DNA of 64,000 nucleotides from Sipunculus nudus. Its lineage: Eukaryota; Annelida; Sipuncula; Golfingiida; Sipunculidae. Every line of letters begins with the position of its first letter. Within the stretch, counting starts at the first letter, position 1. The notes beneath the pieces were generated by a model. The model was not told the DNA's origin and did no database searches. It worked only from the letters and a program-made list of their open reading frames with translations. The stretch covers positions 3,614,019 to 3,678,018 of the forward strand of contig CM049306.1 of the NCBI GenBank assembly GCA_026874595.1, in the 5' to 3' direction. Below are positions 12,542 to 26,500 of this stretch, piece by piece. The position numbers were made by a program, and so were the translations under genes.

Positions 12542-15500
12542 CTGCATTAAACTAGCACCAAATAAAACTTGTAAGTGTTATAGGTGAACTGTTGATCACT
12601 ATAGCTGTTGTTAACGTTTTTTTTCTGAATCCTGGCTTTTGCATTACTGCATGGTATTACAGATCTAGTTTTCATTGATATATCTATAATTGTCCATAAA
12701 AATATAAAATGTAACCTGCCGTCAGTATATCACTGTCATTTCAGTGTCGACACTATACAACACTATAATATTTATTTTTGTTTCATTTCAATGTCGACAA
12801 TATATAACACTATGATATTTATTTTGTTTCATTAAGGTAGCGACGGTATAACACGATAATTTTTATTTTTGTTTCATAGTTGTTTTTAGCGCACTGACTG
12901 TATTTGATGTTGTTGTGAGACTTCAGGAATAATAAATTTTATATTGTTTGCACCTGTTTGTTATAAAATATGGTACCATGTTAACAGGAGGAATTTCTGG
13001 AGACTGTAAAAATGCTGTAAATTCAACCCTCAAATATACACAGGTATACCTAAAATAAGATAAAAATTAGAAATATAATTAGTATGTTTGCAAACATATA
13101 TGGATTTTCTCACACTCCGTCACTTTTAGTACATGATTATACTTTTCTCTCCCTTCGTCACTTTGAGTACATGTCTACACTTTTCTCTCACCCCGTGACC
13201 GTTATTAAATGTCTATACCTTTCTATCCCTCCACGACAGTGAGTACATGTTTATACTGTACTATCACATACTTACCGATCACTCACTCACTCATGATTAT
13301 TAGTTCATGTTCATGTTTTTCTGTCACTTCGCACAGCGGGGTTTAATCAACTGTCAAGGCATTCAACATTGTTAAGAATGACGTGTCACGGAATGTTGTG
13401 CAAAAAGTTTACAAGATGTGCCCCCTGCCGAATAATTATAAGATAGGATAATGATTGGGTACACGAAAAGGGTGTAGGATATTGCTGGGGTACACGTGAA
13501 GGGTGTAGGATAACGCTGGGATGCACGGAAAGGGTGTAGGATAATGCTGGGGTACACGAGAAGGGTGTAGGATAATGCTGGGGTACACGTGAAGGGTGTA
13601 GGATAATGCTGATGTACACGTGAAGGGTGTAGGATAATGCTGGGCTACACGTGAAGGGTGTAGGATAATACTGGGTTACACGAGAAAGGTGTAGGATAAT
13701 GTTGGGGTGCACGTGAAGGGTGTAGGATAATGCTGGGGTACACGAGAAGGGTGTAGGATAATGCTGAGGTACACGTGAAGGGTGTAGGATAATGCTGGGG
13801 TACACGAGAAGGGTGAAGGATAATGCTGAGGTGCATATGAAGGATGTAGGGTAATGTAGAGGTACACGTGAAGGGTGTAGGATAATACTGGGGTACACGT
13901 GAAGGGTTTTAGGATAATGTTGGGGTACACGAGAAGGGTGTAGGATAATGCTGGGTTACACGAGAAGGGTGTAGGATAATGCTGGGGTACAGAAGAAGGG
14001 TGTAGGATAATGCTGGGTTACACGAGAAGGGTGTAGGATAATGCTGGGTTACACGTGAAGGGTGTAGGATAATATTGGGGTACACGAGAAGGGTGTAGGA
14101 TAATGCTGGGTTACACGTGAAGGGTGTAGGATAATGTTGGGGTACACGTGAAGGGTGTAGGATAATGCTGGGTTACACGTGAAGGCTGTAGGATAATGCT
14201 GGGTTACACGAGAAGGGTGTAGGATAATGCTGAGGTACACGAGAAGGGTGTAGGATAATGCTGGGTTACACGAGAAGGGTGTAGGATAATGCTGAGGTAC
14301 ACGAGAAGGGTGTAAGATAATGCTGGGTTACACGAGAAGGGTGTAGGATAATGCTGGGGTACAGGAGAAGGGTGTAGGATAATGCTGGGTTACACGAGAA
14401 GGGTGTAGGATAATGCTGGGTTACACGTGAAGGGTGTAGGATAATGTTGGGGTACACGAGAAGGGTGTAGGATAATGCTGGGTTACACGAGAAGGGTGTA
14501 GGATAATGCTGGGGTACAGGAGAAGGGTGTAGGATAATGCTGGGTTACACGAGAAGGGTGTAGGATAATTATGGGTTACACGAGAAGGGTGTAGGATAAT
14601 GCTTGGTTACACGTGAAGGGTGTAGGATAATACTGGGTTACACGAGAAGGGTGTTGGATAATGCTGGGTTACACGAGAAGGGTGTAGGATAATGTTGGGG
14701 TGCACGTGAAGGTTGTAGGATAATGCTTGGTTACACGAGAAGGGTGTAGGATAATGCTGAGGTACACGAGAAGGGTGTAGGATAATGCTGGGTTGCACGA
14801 GAAGGGTGTAGGATAATGCTGAGGTACCCGAGAAGGGTGTAGGATAATGCTGGGTTACACGAGAAGGGTGTAGGATAATGCTGGGGTACACGAGAAGGGT
14901 GTAGGATAATGCTGATGTACACGTGAAGGGTGTAGGATAATGCTGGGTTACACGTGAAGGGTGTAGGATAATACTGGGTTACACGAGAAGGGTGTAGGAT
15001 AATGCTGGGTTACACGAGAAGGGTGTAGGATAATGCTGAGGTACACGAGAAGGGTGTAGGATAATGCTGGGTTACACGAGAAGGGTGTAGGATAATGCTG
15101 GGGTACACGAGAAGGGTGTAGGATAATGCTGAGGTACACATGAAGGGTGTAGGATAATGCTGGCGTACACGTGAAGGATGTAGGATTATGCTGATGTACA
15201 CGTGAAGGGTGTAGGATAATGCTGAGGTACCCGAGAAGGGTGTAGGATAATGCTGGGTTACACGAGAAGGGTGTAGGATAATGCTGGGGTACACGAGAAG
15301 GGTGTAGGATAATGCTGATGTACAAGTGAAGGGTGTAGGATAATGCTGGGTTACACGTGAAGGGTGTAGGATAATACTGGGTTACACGAGAAGGGTGTAG
15401 GATAATGCTGAGGTACACGTGAAGGGTGTAGGATAATGCTGGGTTACACGTGAAGGGTGTAGGATAATACTGGGTTACACGAGAAGGGTGTAGGATAATG

Positions 15501-17100
15501 CTGGGTTACACGAGAAGGGTGTAGGATAATGCTGAGGTACACGAGAAGGGTGTAGGATAATGCTGGGTTACACGAGAAGGGTGTAGGATAATGCTGGGGT
15601 ACACGAGAAGGGTGTAGGATAATGCTGAGGTACACGTGAAGGGTGTAGGATAATGCTGGGGTACACGAGAAGGGTGAAGGATAATGCTGAGGTGCATGTG
15701 AAGGATGTAGGGTAATGTAGAGGTACACGTGAAGAGTGTAGGATAATACTGGGGTACACGTGAAGGGTTTTAGGATAATGCTGGGGTACACGAGAAGGGT
15801 ATAGGATAATGCTGCATGGGGTACACGAGAATGGCTAGTGATAATGCTGGGGTAATCCAGAAGGGTTTGGGATAATGCTTGGGTAATCCAGAAAGGCTTG
15901 GGATAAGGCTTGGGTAATCCAGAAGGGCGTGGGATAAGGCTTGGGGTAGTCCATAAGCGCGTTGGATATTGCTCGGATAATCCAGAAGGGCGTCGGATAA
16001 GGCTTGGGTAATCCAGAAAGCTGTCACTGTGGGATAATACTTGGGTATAAAGTAATAGATAGTAATAGATAATACTTTTCGTAATAATTGTTAATTAAAA
16101 ATGGTTAATATGCGTTTTTACAATCATTATAATGTTTGCACGTGTTTGTAATTAAAGACGGTGTCATACTAACGGTTAGCATTCCTTGTTTCTTTATCAT
16201 AGTGTAATAGATCCTCAAACAACAAAATATTATACAATAAGTAAACAAAAAATTGAAACCAAAAACTTACATGTTCAAGTAGTGTATGTAAGTAGATTTT
16301 TAATTTAGGTTTATAAATGTCTATTAATGTAGAGATCCAAAATATGCATTACTTTGTGAATTTTTTTTTACAGTCTTATTTACATGTGAATAATCCAAAA
16401 AGGTGTTATATAAACCTATATTAATAATATCAAGCACCCAAGAGAGACTATGTTAACCAACATCCGTCGGACGGAGGTTTATACAAAACAGAGGATAACA
16501 TTTTCTCGAATTTGATTTCCTGAATTAATTCGACAATGTTTGGGACCCTTATTTCTTGTTAACAACTGACTCTATATGTACAAACAATAAAACGTATAAC
16601 TCTAGAATAATAAATCAGGGATAATCTAATTTCAATGTGTGGAGAAGGGAGTGTTGTACCAGAAATGAGGGTGTGGCATAATGCTGCAAGGGTACGCAGA
16701 TTAAGAAAAACTTTTTTATTTGTTCATTTATGAAAATCACGTATATCTTTCAACCTTTAACATATTTTACGTCCTATTAGGTACCTGGGAATCTCGTCTG
16801 TCGCGTCACGTGAGCACGAGACTTGTTCGCGCATCCCGGGGCTGGTCCTAAAACAGCTGGAGATTTGCCGAGAACATCCGAACGCCATCTTCTGTGTGGG
16901 GCTGGGCGCCAGGCGGGGCTTCGTCGAGTGTCAGAGACAGTTCAGGCATGAGAGGTGGAACTGTACCTACACGACCAACCAGTCAATATTCGGCCCCATC
17001 TTACAAAGAGGTCAGTCTTCTGAGGAATTATTCTTTTCTTTTTTTTCTTGGTAACTACCAACTTGGTAACTTGGTAACGAGTTATTTCATGCAAGAAGCA

Positions 17101-17146
<46 letters not shown>

Positions 17147-17169
17147 TTAAAAATAATAAAAATAATAAA

Positions 17170-17261
<92 letters not shown>

Positions 17262-20200
17262 TTTTGATAATTATTATTCTAATAATAATTATTATTTTAA
17301 TTATGATTATAATATGAAGAAGAAGCAGGAGAACAAACATAACTTATTATTATTTATTAATTTATAGAAGACAGCCATACAAACGTTTCTGTGCCAAGTT
17401 CATTACATTAAATGACAGTTTAAAATCATGAACGCTATTATAGACTTTAAAAAATTCCTGCTGCTGGAATTCAATAACTAAAATCTTATAAGAATGGTGA
17501 GAATGACTATTTATACTCTTCTTCCATATAAGCATGACGCGTCGATGGCCCTGTGAAAGTGACAGGCCGTAAATGTCATACATGGCTGATCGCCATACTG
17601 ACTTATCCGAATTTCTCAAATACAGAAATATGTCATCCGGCTTCAGTCCACATCCATACGCTGTCAATGGGCTTCAGTCCATATTTATACGCTGTCAATG
17701 GGCTTCAGTCCACATCAATACGCTGTTAATGAGCTTCAGTCCACATCCATACGCTGTCAATTGGCTTCAGTCCACATCCATACGCTGTCAATGCATGGAA
17801 ACCTCAGGAGATGCAATTGAGTAAAGACATGAAGTAAAATAATCTTTATTCATTCAACATACTGCCTCGTTTCCCTTATGTCTCACAATTCAGGCAGGAA
17901 CAACAACGTGAAAATGACAATAAGAATCAATACTGTTCATTTATGCAGACTTCTAGAAAAAAATATGATAGTTTACATTACCACACTCGCTCATAAGGGA
18001 GATATTAGAATTTTTTATATATCTGCGCTCTTCTTCTTATTGGCTTCATCAGTCGTTCATAATAGACAATTAAGGAGATTCAGAAGTTCAGCGTTTGCTA
18101 AGTTCGGACACAGAAAGATCACACAAATCAGTTTCCCTTAATTCATTTGAAATATGAAAATTATTTATTTACTACCACTTATCAAATAATCGGAATTTAA
18201 ATTCACCAGGATTTGGATCTAAGGTGGATAATCTTAAATGACTGATAGAAGGATTCACGACAGTGAATTTCCTGAGAATTATATTTCGACGATTCTAACA
18301 AGTGCAAGTGTTTGTGCACATGCATGCTCCCTACTTCGATATTTCTTTGATCTTCGCTGACTTGACAGACTTGATATGTCATTTATAAATTAAATTTTTT
18401 ATCGGGATGTAAAGTTAGCGTGTTACATAACCGTGAGGTTTGCGTGTCGAGTGGGTAAGAGTTTTGTTGGATGATGGGAGATTGAGGGAGGGATGACAAC
18501 TATTTAGACACATGGACCGTCGCTTTCAGCCGGCTAGGCCACTGGATAAAGCACCTCCCAGGCGGAGGGCTTGTGATGCTTGTTTGGGGCTCAGTGTGGG
18601 CCTTTTCTCGCGCACAATCCTTGATACACACGCGGTTTCTTGTCAATAGCCCTGGGCTTTTCGCTCGCTTTGTGTCAAGGAATAATATTTAGTTAGGATT
18701 AGCGCAATTGGTACAGCCCTATATTATATATTGTAGCGACACACAATGAGTCTCACGGATAGAAACACCGCGGCTCTAGGCCTGATATTTCTTTTCCTTG
18801 TAAGGTATCGGTAGGTTTTATAGATATCTGGGTTGGTCTAATTTAGGACAAACATAACCCCTGCTCACCTGTCATGAGAGATCAGGACAGTGAGAGGTTG
18901 GTGGAGAAGTTTAGTAGCCCGGGAAAGACGACAGCGATACGACTGTGAACGAGTGCGATGGAAACGTGGGTGTTCTCGCCGCGCATGCGCAGTCAATATT
19001 TTTATCTCCCCACATTGATACATTCCTTTCCTTAGTTCGTTCTTTGAAAATACCCCCAACCGCGCTTTGTATTTGCCAGTCAAGCCTCAAAAAGCTTTAC
19101 AAATATTGTATTTGTAACACTCTAAATTACAAAAGTGATTGCAAGGACACTTCCTACAGAATATTCATATGTACTTCAAAACGTGTTGTGTCTTCACCAT
19201 CAGAGCGACCCACGGTGTCAAATACAGCAAGACAAGAGGAACCGCTGAACAAACACAACAGCTGCCGTACTATTAAGGCGCTATTTCTTGTTATTTAGCT
19301 AAACAGACAATCAGTGTGGCTTACCAAACAGCAAAAAGTGGACTGCAAATATGATCTGTTCGTAATATGTCGATCCCGGCGAACCCGGTATATGAATGAA
19401 GCGTTAAGAAAATAAGAATGGAGATTACTCAATCGCAACTTCATTAATCCTGAATAATAGAAAATATTCTCAACATAGTGGTATTCGTTTTGGTTTTTGT
19501 ACGTGTATCCTAACAATGTTTGATCACCGCATATTTCCGCAAGCGTTTTACCCAAGTTTTGGCCAAGTAGGTGGCCCCTTTAATTTTAGGCTGAACCGCG
19601 GGAGTCACGTGACCCCGCTGCGTGTTGTACAAATTTAACGGCTAATGGGTTTAACAGACCTGCCGTGGCACGCTGTTTATAAATACGTAACACGGTGAAA
19701 GTTGTACCTGATCAGGTCTAACATAAACCAAGTTGTTTTTTTTTTGGTCGTTCATTGCGCTCAGAATGAGCCCCTTTACTTGATACATGTCCACTCCTGG
19801 GCTGTCGGGAAGGATCCTCTCTAGCCTCAGAGAACACACATTGCTCCTGTACAAAAACAGGCTGGGTGTCTTCTCCCATTTAAACATCGTCTTCATCATC
19901 TATTCAACGCCTTCATCACCAAAGAACTTCATCAGCATCATATTATCTTCAACATTATCATCATCTTGGTCAGCAGCATCAAATCACATCATCATCATCT
20001 TCTTCTTCATCCTCTTCACCAATTTCATCATCATCATCATCACCGTCACCACCATCAGCATGACATCATGGCCATCAAGACAGAACCCAGTTTTTGGCAT
20101 TATCACTAAACATATTCAGGCATATAACGTTACGCATTAAAACACCCACACCAAATAGGTTGTACTTTTTTATTGTAAGCGGATTAATTTAAAATATGAC

Positions 20201-23200
20201 AGATGAGAGAATATAGTAGACGTGTCTGTGTGAGTGTGTGTGTGTGAGAGAGAGAGAGGGGGTGGGGGCTGATTAATTGTCCAACTCTGTGGAATCCATA
20301 CAATACGTTAATCCAATTACACGAGTGTCGGGGATAAGGATTTATGGTTTGTGTACATTTCCGCCTGCTCGTGGTTAACATAATGACCCGTAGCGATATG
20401 ACACGGTCAAATTGTTTGTTTATTTCAAAGTAAATATCGGTTCAATGTATGGGCTTAGATTGCCACGGCCGTGTCCAGAAACACTCCCAGTCCAGATCTT
20501 TATTCACATTTGGACAACCGAACTTAACCTCATGTGTAATCGTTTGAAATTTAACTTAATTTCTCTCTACTGAGGGTTAGCTTGTCTTTGTTCGGGTGCT
20601 AAAGCATTCTATATATTCTTCTATAAACACAACATTTTTAACCCCTGTACGACGGTATATCTCTCTTCATTTTGTTTGGATTTATGTAACGTTAGCAACA
20701 AAAGTACCATTAATAACTTTAAGGATTAAATACATTTAACTGTAGATGCATGTAATAATAACTGATTTTGTCATAAATATGCAATTTTCGGCCCCCATGC
20801 ACCTGCATGTCATGTCAATGACAGAGTCTTAATTGAGCTTTTTATTCCAGAACTTTCACTGAAATCAACAAATGTACCGAAACTGGTACGCAGAGATATT
20901 TTAGATATTTTATTTGGGGGGTGAGGGGCTTATTCACGGGACCACGGGAGTCAAGTCGCAGAGTGTCATCTATATTGTCTTCAGTACCCTGTGCTATTCA
21001 GATTATGTTCATGTAGTACACAACAAACTATTGTGTAAAGACACAAATTTTGTTAGAATGTCGCCAACTGTTTCAGGTGTTCACTATCTATTTGTCCTTC
21101 CTTCTGTCTGTCTGCTTTCCGATCTGTCTGTCTGCTTTTCGTTCTGTCTGCTTTTCGTTCTGTCTGTCTGCTTTTCCTTCTGTCTGTCTGCTTTTCCTTC
21201 TGTCTGTCTGCTTTTCCTTCTGTCTGTCTGCTTTCCGATCTTTCTATCTTATTACTTTCCCTTCTGTCCGCTTTCCGATCTGCCTTTCTGCTGTCCGATC
21301 TGTCTCTCTGCCTTCCGATCTGTCTGTCTGCTTTCCGATCTGTCTGTCTGTCTGCTTCCCGATCTGTCTGTCTGCTTTCCGATTTTCCTGTCTGCTTTTC
21401 GATTTGTCTGTCTGCTTTCCGTTATGTCTGTCTGTATCCTTTTCGTTCTGTATGTCTGCTTTTCGTTCTGTCTGTCTGCTATTCGTTCTGTCTGTCTGCT
21501 TTTCGTTCTGTCTGTCTGCTTTTCGTTCTGTCTGTCTGCTTTTCGTTCGGCTTGTCTACTTTTCCTTCTGTCTGCTTTTCGTTCTGTCTGTGTGCCCTCT
21601 TTATGGGTACTTGATACGAGAATTCACTGAAACTTTGTGAAGAGTTAACTTTTAAAATATAGGCGTTTTGTTTCTATACATCTGCCTCCTTTTGCACAGG
21701 AAAGTGTTCTTGGGTGAACAATTAAGGTTTGGATAATTTAGTTAGTGATCTGGATTAAAACCGGCACTGAGAGAGGTATGCTCATACTTAGTTTTGATTT
21801 AAGTTTATGTACTGATATGTTCCTGTACTTTGATTTACAGGCAGCAAGGAGACTGCTTTTATTTACGCCATAACCAGTGCTGGCGTGGTGCACGCTGTCA
21901 CGCAGGCCTGCAGCTCAGGCAACCTGACAGACTGCTCATGTGACCTCAGCCGGAAACCAAAACCTCAAAAAGGCGAAACATGGAAGTGGGGAGGCTGCAG
22001 TGATGACGTCAAATACGGAGTCAGCTTTGGTCGCAGTTTCGTAGATGCTACCGAAGTAAATGAGGTCATAAAAGGGGAGAACAGCAAAAAGAGAACAGAT
22101 GCGCGTTACCGGATGAACCTCCACAATAATGAAGTCGGTCGACAGGTAGGAACACACTTTATTTTATTTTAAATATAAAAAAGTCAGTTAAATAATGTCC
22201 ACAATAATGGAGTCGGACGACAGGTAGGAACACATTTCATTTTATGTTAAACATCAAAAACGTAAGTTAAATAATGTCGCCATTAATGAAGTCGGTCGAC
22301 AGGTAAGAACACACTTTATTTTATGTTAAACATCAGAAACGTCAGTTAAAAATGTCCATAATAATGAAGTCTGTCGACAGATAGGAACACACTGCATTTT
22401 ATGTTAAACATTAAAAACGTCAGTTAAATAATGTTCACACTAATGAAGTCGGTCGACAGGTAGGAACACACTTCATTTTTTGTTAAACATCAGAAACGTC
22501 AGTTAAATAATGTCCAGAATAATGAAGTCGGTCGACAGGTGTGAACATACTTTATTTTATGGCAAACATCAGAAACTTAAGAAAGGAAGGAGAAAATTCC
22601 TATGGAAAAACACATTAGTATATTTACCTCATTCATTCATTCTCTGCGTCATAACCTGTTTAACGTCATGGGCGACAAAGATGACGCTAGGTACTATACC
22701 GTCAATTAAATTACGTCACGCCCGATATAACGTCAGGTATTCTACCGTCAGTTAAATAAGGTCACGACAAAGGTGACTTAAATAAATCCATAGAGGAAAC
22801 GAATAACATAAATAATGTTCTTGCTTTTTAATCAAGATAGGTACCACAGTTTTATAGATGGACTTTATTATAATCAAACAAATATTCTCTTTTTTAACTA
22901 AAACATTATCACTATAATTTTCTTCACTTGATTGATTTGCTTAAGTCTCAATCTGCCCTGTATTTTCAGTTTAAACTTCTACCAATTGTCAAAATAGTAA
23001 TTGAAGATTGGTTGGAATATAAAAGGATGATTGGCCGCGCCGTTTTATTTCTTGTTTATAATCTTTATTTATAATATAAATGCATCTCATTAAACAATTA
23101 CCGCCTGCCTGTATCAGACACCACATGACACCCACAGTTCACCACACAATCAAGATTTGTTATTCCTTGTGACCATGTACAGTGTTAGAGCATATTTTAT

Positions 23201-23392
23201 TTGACACCATTTTCAAAATCAAAATTGTCTCACACTGACTGTACTCAGACCTATCTGTGGAACGTCCTATCCGTGATGTGGTTTGCCACGTTTATATGAC
23301 GGTTAAGTCTGTATAATCTGTTCATTATGTATATAGCCTTTACTTTGGGATATATATGTGGGAACAGATTATGCCTGATTCTGTTTGTATCA

Positions 23393-23433
<41 letters not shown>

Positions 23434-23460
23434 CGATGATTCCGAGACAGATTCAACTTT

Positions 23461-23510
<50 letters not shown>

Positions 23511-26500
23511 ACCTATACTTTAATACACTAAATACTTGCAGCATTAAATTAGTTTTCTTTGGTAATTATTTTTGTAACTCTCCCTACAGATCACCACAAA
23601 CTATATATTTTGAGGTGGGTTGGATTCGTTCCCAAATTTAGGTTGTTCTCTCTATTCCTTACTCAAGACAAAGACATGTTGACGGAAAATATTCAGGGAA
23701 ATATTCTGAAAACCAGGGAAATGATGACAGGTTTGCAGAATAAAATATTTCTGCAACACATTTACAAAAATAAGTCTTTTACAGGTATTAGCCTCTATAT
23801 ATGTACTAATAATCTGCAGATTAATACGTGCATATATGTTCATTATTTTACCCATTATAAATGGTTGGCAACATAAAGAACAATAAGACTGCTATGATTC
23901 GTCACTTTCATAATTTTTGCTTTTAGCAACATTTTCTGAATACCTTTTTACGAAACTGCAAAGCACTTAGATCCAACCTCACACTATAACTATAAGCGTG
24001 GAAAATTTCCCGAAGATAACCTAAGGTCAGATGAATGGAGTGAAAGTTCTGTGCATTTATTAAAGAAATATTATAAACTATTTATAGAATATATTTACTA
24101 AAAAATAATATATTATACTAATATACCATGTCAATTTATGAATCTCTTGGTGGTGAAATTTGTAAACCATCCGTTGTATAGGGAAACCTTTGTGAATTTA
24201 ATTTGCCGTATAAGTGAAACCCGTCCAGTGTAACGTAGGTATAACTGTGTCTTGAACTGTAATTAATGATAAATAAGAAATTGAAGGTATATCCTTCAAG
24301 TGAGAGAGAGTCGTATATATTTTCAGTTCAAACTAATGGTTCATTTTATCTGTATTTGCCTTAACAATACAAAAAAGATAGATGTATGTGACACATTGGC
24401 ACTTGCTTGTGATCCAGGTGAGAGAAACCAATGATTTATGGCTAATTGAAAGTAAAACAATGTCTTGTTGACTGGGTGCAAACAAGTTGTACGTGCACGC
24501 GAGTACACACCGTATTTGTTAAGACGTAGCTCAGCAGGTCAAGTAGCACAGCGGCATTATAGAGCCACAGCATGTACAAGTCTGGTACAATTAGTTGACC
24601 ATATCAAGTATAAATAAGTGTGAGTGTAGCATTACACGCTTCTTGTGGATTTATAAACCATTTATAGTCTTTCACTGAATGATGCGTCATAAATCACTGC
24701 TTCTACTTTTTTCTACGCTCCCCAGGCGGTCGGTCACGTGACACGTACATATATCTATCAAGAGTGTTGTTAATGACCTCACACTCCAGTTTTTAAACTG
24801 AAGAAACACAAACGCAGTGTTCATTATGTAACCTAGATATCATATAATAGCCATATTATTATGATTTATTAAAAGAAATATGGTAACTTAACTTAATATA
24901 AAGAATAATAAAATACAGCTTTGCCTGAAATTAGTATCGTGTGAGCAGATCTAGAGAACTCTATTCGGATCATCATAATACATCGAAATGTGTATATATT
25001 TTTTTTAACTATACCAGGCACACTATTTTACTCTGCTCAGACATATTAGATTAAAACTTGTTTTCATTCAAAGGACCAGTCTTAATTATGTTGTATTGCA
25101 TGTACAGAAGAGACTCATTTCAATCGTCGACAATTATTTCTTGTCTTAAGTTAGGGCGTCATTTTATTTAGCAGTTTCTTTCCAATGAGAATTTAACAAT
25201 ATTAACTATAAACACTGACGGGTAATTTATCATTATACATTGAATATATTATTTTTTTAGAAACATTTCTATATATTGTAAAAGGAATCCATAAATATTT
25301 TACATATTATATATATCATTAAAGCCCACCTGGAACAGAACTGACTCTTTGAGACAAGAATTCCAGTACCGGAAATTGCCTTTCACACCTAGAAGGAACC
25401 TTTGCTGAATAAGTCTTTCTTGTAGCACTATAGGAATGATGTCCCATTTTATTATATTCAGCAGGATTAAGGCCTGCTCTATTTTCTTGTGAGATTGATT
25501 AATTTGCACAAGAATGAGCAGTAGGAGCGCGGGCAGGATGCAGCTACAAAAAATCCGCATCTTCATGAATCGTTCTTCATACATAAAGGTATACCCTTAG
25601 TAGCTCAATCATCTCCATTAGCAAACTTCGCTTCCCCTCATCTACATACTGCTGCATACTGTTGCATCTATACTGCATAGCATTTTAATTATCAGTAGTG
25701 AAAAGAATAGGTGTTCAGAGCAGCCAGAGAATACAGAAAAAAAATTAACATATATCTGTATTTCTGCATGCCTTATTTTTCACATTAGGTTAAATATGTA
25801 TTGCAAATGACATACTAAAACATAACTTAAACAGCGTCATCACCGACACCGGGTATTAAGAAGGCATTTCGCGTTTAAAAGTTTACATTTCACAGATAAA
25901 GATTTCACTTTGTTTTACATATATAAAGTTATTCATTATGCAAGAAAAGACTTGAAATTTGATTTTCCTTTCCTGTAGATGAAATGCTTGTTCAGTGTTT
26001 ACATATTAATCCTCATTATCATCATTTTATACATTTAATTAAACATGATAAATAACCAATGAATGAAATTTTTATTGGTTTAAATAAAACCACATTTCAA
26101 TTGCGAGAATACTTTTCTTTTACTAATAATTAACGTGTAGGCTGTCCCACTTTCCCCACCAATTGTAACCATAGACAGACGGGGTGAACACATAGACGGG
26201 GTGACACATGTACAGACAGACGGGAACACAATTACAAGGTAATATTTCTGGAACAAAGGAGAGGATCTCGGAAGGTCCAGGCCGCGCATAAACCATGCCA
26301 GAACCGTAACGTGCCGTTTGTAGATAAGGCCGTATTTGCTGTTGTACTTAGCTGTGCTCTTAAAGACGATAGGTTTATGTTCAAGATGACATTGGTTGTC
26401 CGTTATACATAACCGGAATACCCAGTAATCTCTTCTCATCCCACTCCAAGGCCTAATTTAGACGTCGGCGAGAACACTTTAATCCACGTATATTTGATAG

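Noticed and set aside
13386-15791. Overlapping - strand open frames with a 31-residue period (Tyr-Pro-Ser-Ile-Ile-Leu-His type)
   Set aside because: Frame-rotating translation of the 31-bp intronic minisatellite; the same peptides appear in all frames.
16894-17367. Asn/Tyr-homopolymer open frame starting inside exon 2
   Set aside because: Out of frame with Wnt16 and built from the (AAT)n-(ATT)n microsatellite.
20914-21640. Cys/Phe/Leu/Ser-rich + frames resembling a multi-pass membrane protein
   Set aside because: Product of the CTGTCTGC tandem array inside Wnt16 intron 2; present in two frames at once.
22603-22755. Extra Wnt16 coding sequence in the splice-donor array or just after it
   Set aside because: Each copied exon segment has no acceptor before it and is followed by stops; Wnt family length is fully accounted for by the four exons.
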